A stretch of DNA of 7,433 nucleotides from an uncultured Collinsella sp. (GTDB lineage: Bacteria; Actinomycetota; Coriobacteriia; Coriobacteriales; Coriobacteriaceae). Below the pieces are notes generated by a model that saw nothing but the letters and a program-made list of their open reading frames with translations, was not told the DNA's origin and made no database searches. Numbering within the stretch: position 1 is the stretch's first letter; each line of letters starts with the position of its first letter. Position numbers and translations under genes: made by a program. Positions 5,312 through 7,433 of this stretch are shown one piece after another. The DNA is taken from NCBI GenBank assembly GCA_905194675.1, contig CAJJTG010000066.1:1-7433 (forward strand), given 5' to 3'.

Positions 5312-6742
5312 TTAGGCCAGGTCCTCGCCGTTCGTCTCGATGACGTGTTTGTACCAGTCGAAGCTCTTCTTTTTGGAACGCTTGAGGGTGCCGTTGCCCG
5401 CATCATCGCGGTCGACATAGATAAAGCCGTAGCGCTTGGACATCTCGCCCGTGCCGGCAGACACCAGGTCGATCGGGCCCCAGGTGGTGTAGCCCAGCAG
5501 GTCAACGCCGTCCTCGGTCACCGCATCGCGCATCGCGGCGATATGCTGGCGCAGGTAGTCGATACGGTAGTCGTCGTTGATGGAGCCATCCTCCTCGACA
5601 ACATCCTTGGCGCCCAGACCGTTCTCGACCACAAACAGCGGCTTCTGATAGCGGTCGTACAGGTCGTTGAGGGTGATGCGGAAGCCCAGCGGATCGATTG
5701 CCCAGCCCCACTGGCTCTCCTGCAGATAGGGGTTCTTGGCGCCGGCGAAGGCGTTGCCCTGGGTGCGCTCGACATCGGGGTTATCGGCACCGGCGGAGCA
5801 ACGGGTGCTGTAATAGCTAAAGCTGATGAAGTCGACGGTGTTGGCGGCCAGGATCTCGCGGTCCTTATCCGTCATGCCCACATCGATGCCCAAACGCTCG
5901 AGCTTCTTGACGGCATAGGCCGGGTAGTAGCCGCGGCTCTGAACGTCGACGAAGAAGTAATTGTCCTGATTGTCGAGCTGCGCCTGGCGCACATCGCCTG
6001 GACGACAGCTGTAGGGGTAGTAGCTACCCGCGGCGAGCATGCAGCCGATCTTGACCTCGGGGTCGATCTCGTGAGCAATCTTGGTTGCCCAAGCGCTGGC
6101 GACGAGCTCGTTGTGGGCGGCCAGGTACTCGACGGCCTCCTTGTTCTCGCCCTCTTCAAAGACCAAGCCAGCACCCATAAACGGCAGGTGCAAGATCATA
6201 TTGATCTCGTTGAAGGTGAGCCAGTACTTCACCAGACCCTTGTAGCGGGTGAAGATCGTGGTCGCGAGGTTCTTGTAGAAGTCGATGAGCTTGCGGTTGC
6301 GCCAGCCGCCGTACTCCTTGATAAGGTGAATCGGGCAGTCGAAGTGCGTGATGGTCACGAGCGGCTCAATGCCGTGCGCCTGACACTCGCGGAACACGTC
6401 CTCGTAGAAGGCCAGGCCGGCCTCGTTGGGCTCGGTCTCGTCGCCGTTGGGGAAGATGCGGGTCCACGCCAGGCTCATGCGGAAGGTCTTAAAGCCCATC
6501 TCGGCAAAAAGCGCAATGTCCTCCTTGTAGTGGTGGTAGAAATCGATGCCGGTCTGCGCGGGGTAGTAATAGCCGTCCTCGAAGTCGAGCATCTTGCGCT
6601 GGCCGGAGACCACCGCATAGCGCTCGGGGCCGTGCGGCGCCACGTCCACGTTGGCCAGGCCGCGGCCATCCACGTCGTAAGCGCCCTCGCACTGGTTGGC
6701 AGCCGTCGCGCCGCCCCACAGGAAGTCTTTACGGAAAGCCAT
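5312..6742 (-). CDS. 6-phospho-beta-glucosidase, glycoside hydrolase family 1
   Basis: A complete 476-residue cytoplasmic GH1 enzyme (EC 3.2.1.86 class). It hydrolyses beta-glucoside 6-phosphates, such as phosphorylated cellobiose or plant aryl-glucosides delivered by a PTS, to glucose 6-phosphate plus the aglycone or sugar. The N-terminal signature FLWGGATAANQCEGA is at 7-21, the acid/base E179 in LTFNE and the nucleophile E373 in VVENG. The phosphate-binding residues S428, K436 and Y438 (SAGTGEMSKRYGF) mark the 6-phospho subgroup. Alanine at 429, where 6-phospho-beta-galactosidases carry tryptophan, favours glucosidase; this subgroup rule is recalled, not computed. The ATG at 6742 has AAAGGA 7 nt upstream. 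The gene has its own promoter and terminator, so it is probably monocistronic. No PTS or antiterminator gene is in view, so the matching transporter must be elsewhere. It belongs to the BglA/AscB/CelF group, but I cannot assign an exact symbol. Confidence 0.95.
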   Translation of the reverse strand: MAFRKDFLWGGATAANQCEGAYDVDGRGLANVDVAPHGPERYAVVSGQRKMLDFEDGYYYPAQTGIDFYHHYKEDIALFAEMGFKTFRMSLAWTRIFPNGDETEPNEAGLAFYEDVFRECQAHGIEPLVTITHFDCPIHLIKEYGGWRNRKLIDFYKNLATTIFTRYKGLVKYWLTFNEINMILHLPFMGAGLVFEEGENKEAVEYLAAHNELVASAWATKIAHEIDPEVKIGCMLAAGSYYPYSCRPGDVRQAQLDNQDNYFFVDVQSRGYYPAYAVKKLERLGIDVGMTDKDREILAANTVDFISFSYYSTRCSAGADNPDVERTQGNAFAGAKNPYLQESQWGWAIDPLGFRITLNDLYDRYQKPLFVVENGLGAKDVVEEDGSINDDYRIDYLRQHIAAMRDAVTEDGVDLLGYTTWGPIDLVSAGTGEMSKRYGFIYVDRDDAGNGTLKRSKKKSFDWYKHVIETNGEDLA

Positions 6743-6749
6743 GCATCAA

Positions 6750-6755
6750 TCCTTT
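6750..6755 (-). promoter_or_regulatory. Ribosome binding site of the GH1 gene
   Basis: AAAGGA on the minus strand, 7 nt before the ATG at 6742. It supports this start, which also begins just before the conserved FLWGGATAAN signature. Confidence 0.8.
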
Positions 6756-6778
6756 CACACGCTGTTTGTCGTGGTTTC

Positions 6779-6807
6779 AGTATCCCCGTAAGCAGCGCGC
6801 TACTCAA
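6779..6807 (-). promoter_or_regulatory. Sigma-70-type promoter of the GH1 gene
   Basis: On the minus strand TTGAGT (6807-6802; 4 of 6 to TTGACA) and GATACT (6784-6779; 4 of 6 to TATAAT) are separated by exactly 17 bp. Transcription would start near 6772 and give a leader of about 30 nt with the ribosome site correctly placed. That is too short for a riboswitch or antiterminator hairpin, so control probably acts at initiation. I see no clear operator dyad. Confidence 0.55.
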
Positions 6808-6863
6808 CGGCAACGACGCAGGCCGACACTTCTTTTCGCACACGGGCGTCCGGCAGCCGCCCC

Positions 6864-6876
6864 TGCCTGACACTTT
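6864..6876. repeat. Degenerate TGCCTG-type repeat half
   Basis: TGCCTGACACTTT on the + strand resembles TGCCTGTCCCCTTT, which reads on the minus strand at 6916-6903. The two lie in opposite orientation, about 27 bp apart. The same block overlaps a small stem, GGCAG (6852-6856) with CTGCC (6863-6867). It could be a decayed copy of the neighbouring REP-like hairpin. Confidence 0.35.
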
Positions 6877-6893
6877 CTGATACCGCCGCCCCA

Positions 6894-6930
6894 AACCACC
6901 ACAAAGGGGACAGGCACCTTTGTGGTGGTT
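6894..6930. repeat. REP-like hairpin with GGGGACAGGCA loop region
   Basis: AACCACCACAAAGG (6894-6907) is the exact reverse complement of CCTTTGTGGTGGTT (6917-6930), with a 9-nt loop. With one bulged A the stem extends outward to CCCC (6890-6893 region) against GGGG (6931-6934), about 18 bp in all. The downstream edge reads TTGGGGAC (6929-6936), the same core found in the loops of elements A and B on the opposite strand. It is intergenic, between GH1 and the DUF4867-like gene. Confidence 0.75.
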
Positions 6931-6937
6931 GGGGACG

Positions 6938-6997
6938 GTTTGTCTCGATCTGTAACAGGTAGGCAGCCAAAACCGGGCTTGGTGTTACAGATCGAGA
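6938..6997. repeat. Dyad repeat unit 1 (TCTCGATCTGTAACA arms)
   Basis: TCTCGATCTGTAACA (6943-6957) and TGTTACAGATCGAGA (6983-6997) are a perfect 15-bp inverted repeat around 25 nt. Inside the loop CCAA (6967-6970) can pair with TTGG (6979-6982). The block GTTTGTCT that precedes the left arm and the GGTAG that follows it are both repeated in unit 2, 80 bp further on. Confidence 0.8.
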
Positions 6998-7017
6998 TTT
7001 TCGGGCAGCCCCCCGCA

Positions 7018-7077
7018 GTTTGTCTAAATCTGTAACAGGTAGAGACGATTTAGCCCGCTAGATGTTACAAATCGAGA
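7018..7077. repeat. Dyad repeat unit 2, diverged copy
   Basis: The left half TCTAAATCTGTAACA (7023-7037) and right half TGTTACAAATCGAGA (7063-7077) match unit 1 at the same spacing (25-nt loop), but three of 15 pairs no longer match. An alternative hairpin is available: CTAAATC (7024-7030) with GATTTAG (7047-7053). It begins 10 nt after the DUF4867-like stop codon on the minus strand and could act as a 3' end structure for that transcript, though there is no T-tract. Confidence 0.7.
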
Positions 7078-7086
7078 CGGAAGATG

Positions 7087-7433
7087 CTAGTCACAGGCGA
7101 TGTCGAGGTTCTTGCCGATGAGGCCCACGTAGCCGCCCTCGGCAGCCTTGGGGCTATCGGCGTGGCAGAGAACCCATTTGTCGGCCTTCCAGTAGCAGTA
7201 GCTGTCGCCGGTGGCGGGCACGTCGGCTGCGGCCTCGGGGCGCGGACCATTGGTGCCGGCGGGCAACGCAACCATTACCTGGAAGCCGCCGTCGTCGACC
7301 ATGCATGGCGTGTAGTGGAGCGTGGTGTTGAAGACTTCGACGACCGTACCCGCCGGCACGCGGAACGCCTTGACGCACGCGGTGTCGAGCTTGCCGTCCT
7401 CGATCTCCCAGCGATGCGCCACGAGCAGGATAA
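7087..7433 (-). CDS. DUF4867-like cupin-type protein, 5' end outside window
   Basis: The frame is open from the window end (codons ATC CTG CTC GTG just inside it) to TAG at 7087-7089, so the GTG at 7422 is internal and about 115 C-terminal residues are visible. VPAGTVVEVFNTTLHYTPCM followed by GFQVMVALPAGTNGP reads like a double-stranded beta-helix (cupin) core. The end, KWVLCHADSPKAAEGGYVGLIGKNLDI, matches my memory of the DUF4867 family, of which this would be the last half or so. DUF4867 has no proven activity that I know of; family members tend to lie near sugar-use genes, which fits the GH1 neighbour, and they resemble sugar- or ureidoglycolate-type cupins. It is probably cytoplasmic. 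It is not co-transcribed closely with GH1: a 344-bp gap full of repeats and a separate promoter lie between. Confidence 0.65.
   Translation of the reverse strand, partial: ILLVAHRWEIEDGKLDTACVKAFRVPAGTVVEVFNTTLHYTPCMVDDGGFQVMVALPAGTNGPRPEAAADVPATGDSYCYWKADKWVLCHADSPKAAEGGYVGLIGKNLDIACD

Noticed and set aside
4971..6742. GH1 and the three-gene signalling operon as one transcription unit
   Set aside because: They run in the same direction, but a strong 18-bp terminator at 5243-5285 and about 340 bp of palindromic intergenic DNA lie between them.
5345..6880. A 511-codon open frame on the + strand opposite the GH1 gene
   Set aside because: It is fully antisense to a clearly real GH1 enzyme with catalytic motifs, its product has a low-complexity Val/Ala/Leu/Gly make-up with no recognisable domain, and GC-rich codon use commonly leaves the complementary frame open.
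6743..6893. A riboswitch or LicT-type antiterminator site in the GH1 leader
   Set aside because: The predicted promoter leaves a leader of only about 30 nt, with no terminator hairpin before the ATG.
6938..7077. A small CRISPR array
   Set aside because: There are only two units, each is itself a long dyad with a conserved left and right half, the intervening 21 nt is not spacer-like, and no cas gene is in view.

Overview
The window looks like chromosomal DNA from a high-GC gut actinobacterium of the class Coriobacteriia; Collinsella or a close relative is my best guess. This rests on GC-rich codon use, the style of the three-gene sensor operon, a 6-phospho-beta-glucosidase typical of gut sugar users, and intergenic GGGGAC-type hairpins that I associate from memory with such genomes. 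No rRNA, tRNA, CRISPR array, transposase or phage gene is visible.

Layout. (1) 1-779, + strand: the 3' part of a lipoprotein gene. Its lipobox (LTGC) lies at the very start of the window, so the gene begins just outside. (2) 780-970: a convergent intergenic region with three hairpins in a row, two of them strong terminator-like stems. (3) 4970-971, - strand: a tight three-gene signalling operon. It runs from a seven- or eight-helix membrane sensor with a degenerate kinase-like C-terminus, to a membrane histidine kinase of the NarL partner type, to a NarL/FixJ response regulator. Both junctions are 4-nt stop/start overlaps (GTGA, then ATGA). (4) 4971-5311: intergenic DNA packed with palindromes. 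Two small hairpins share the same 13-nt loop but have different, compensated stems. Between them lies a perfect 18-bp inverted repeat. A strong terminator for the next gene follows. (5) 6742-5312, - strand: a GH1 6-phospho-beta-glucosidase with its own promoter and terminator. (6) 6743-7086: a second palindrome cluster, with a 14-bp REP-like hairpin and two 60-bp dyad units at an 80-bp period. (7) 7433-7087, - strand: the 3' part of a DUF4867-like, cupin-type gene, cut by the window end.

How the parts work together. The sensor, kinase and regulator probably form one phosphorelay in which the first protein senses or tunes and the second is the active kinase. The signal and target genes cannot be read from this window. 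The GH1 enzyme would hydrolyse beta-glucosides phosphorylated on uptake by a PTS encoded elsewhere. It is transcriptionally separate from the signalling operon because a strong terminator lies between them. The most unusual material is in the two palindrome clusters, which share the core TTGGGGAC and look like mobile or structured repeat families.
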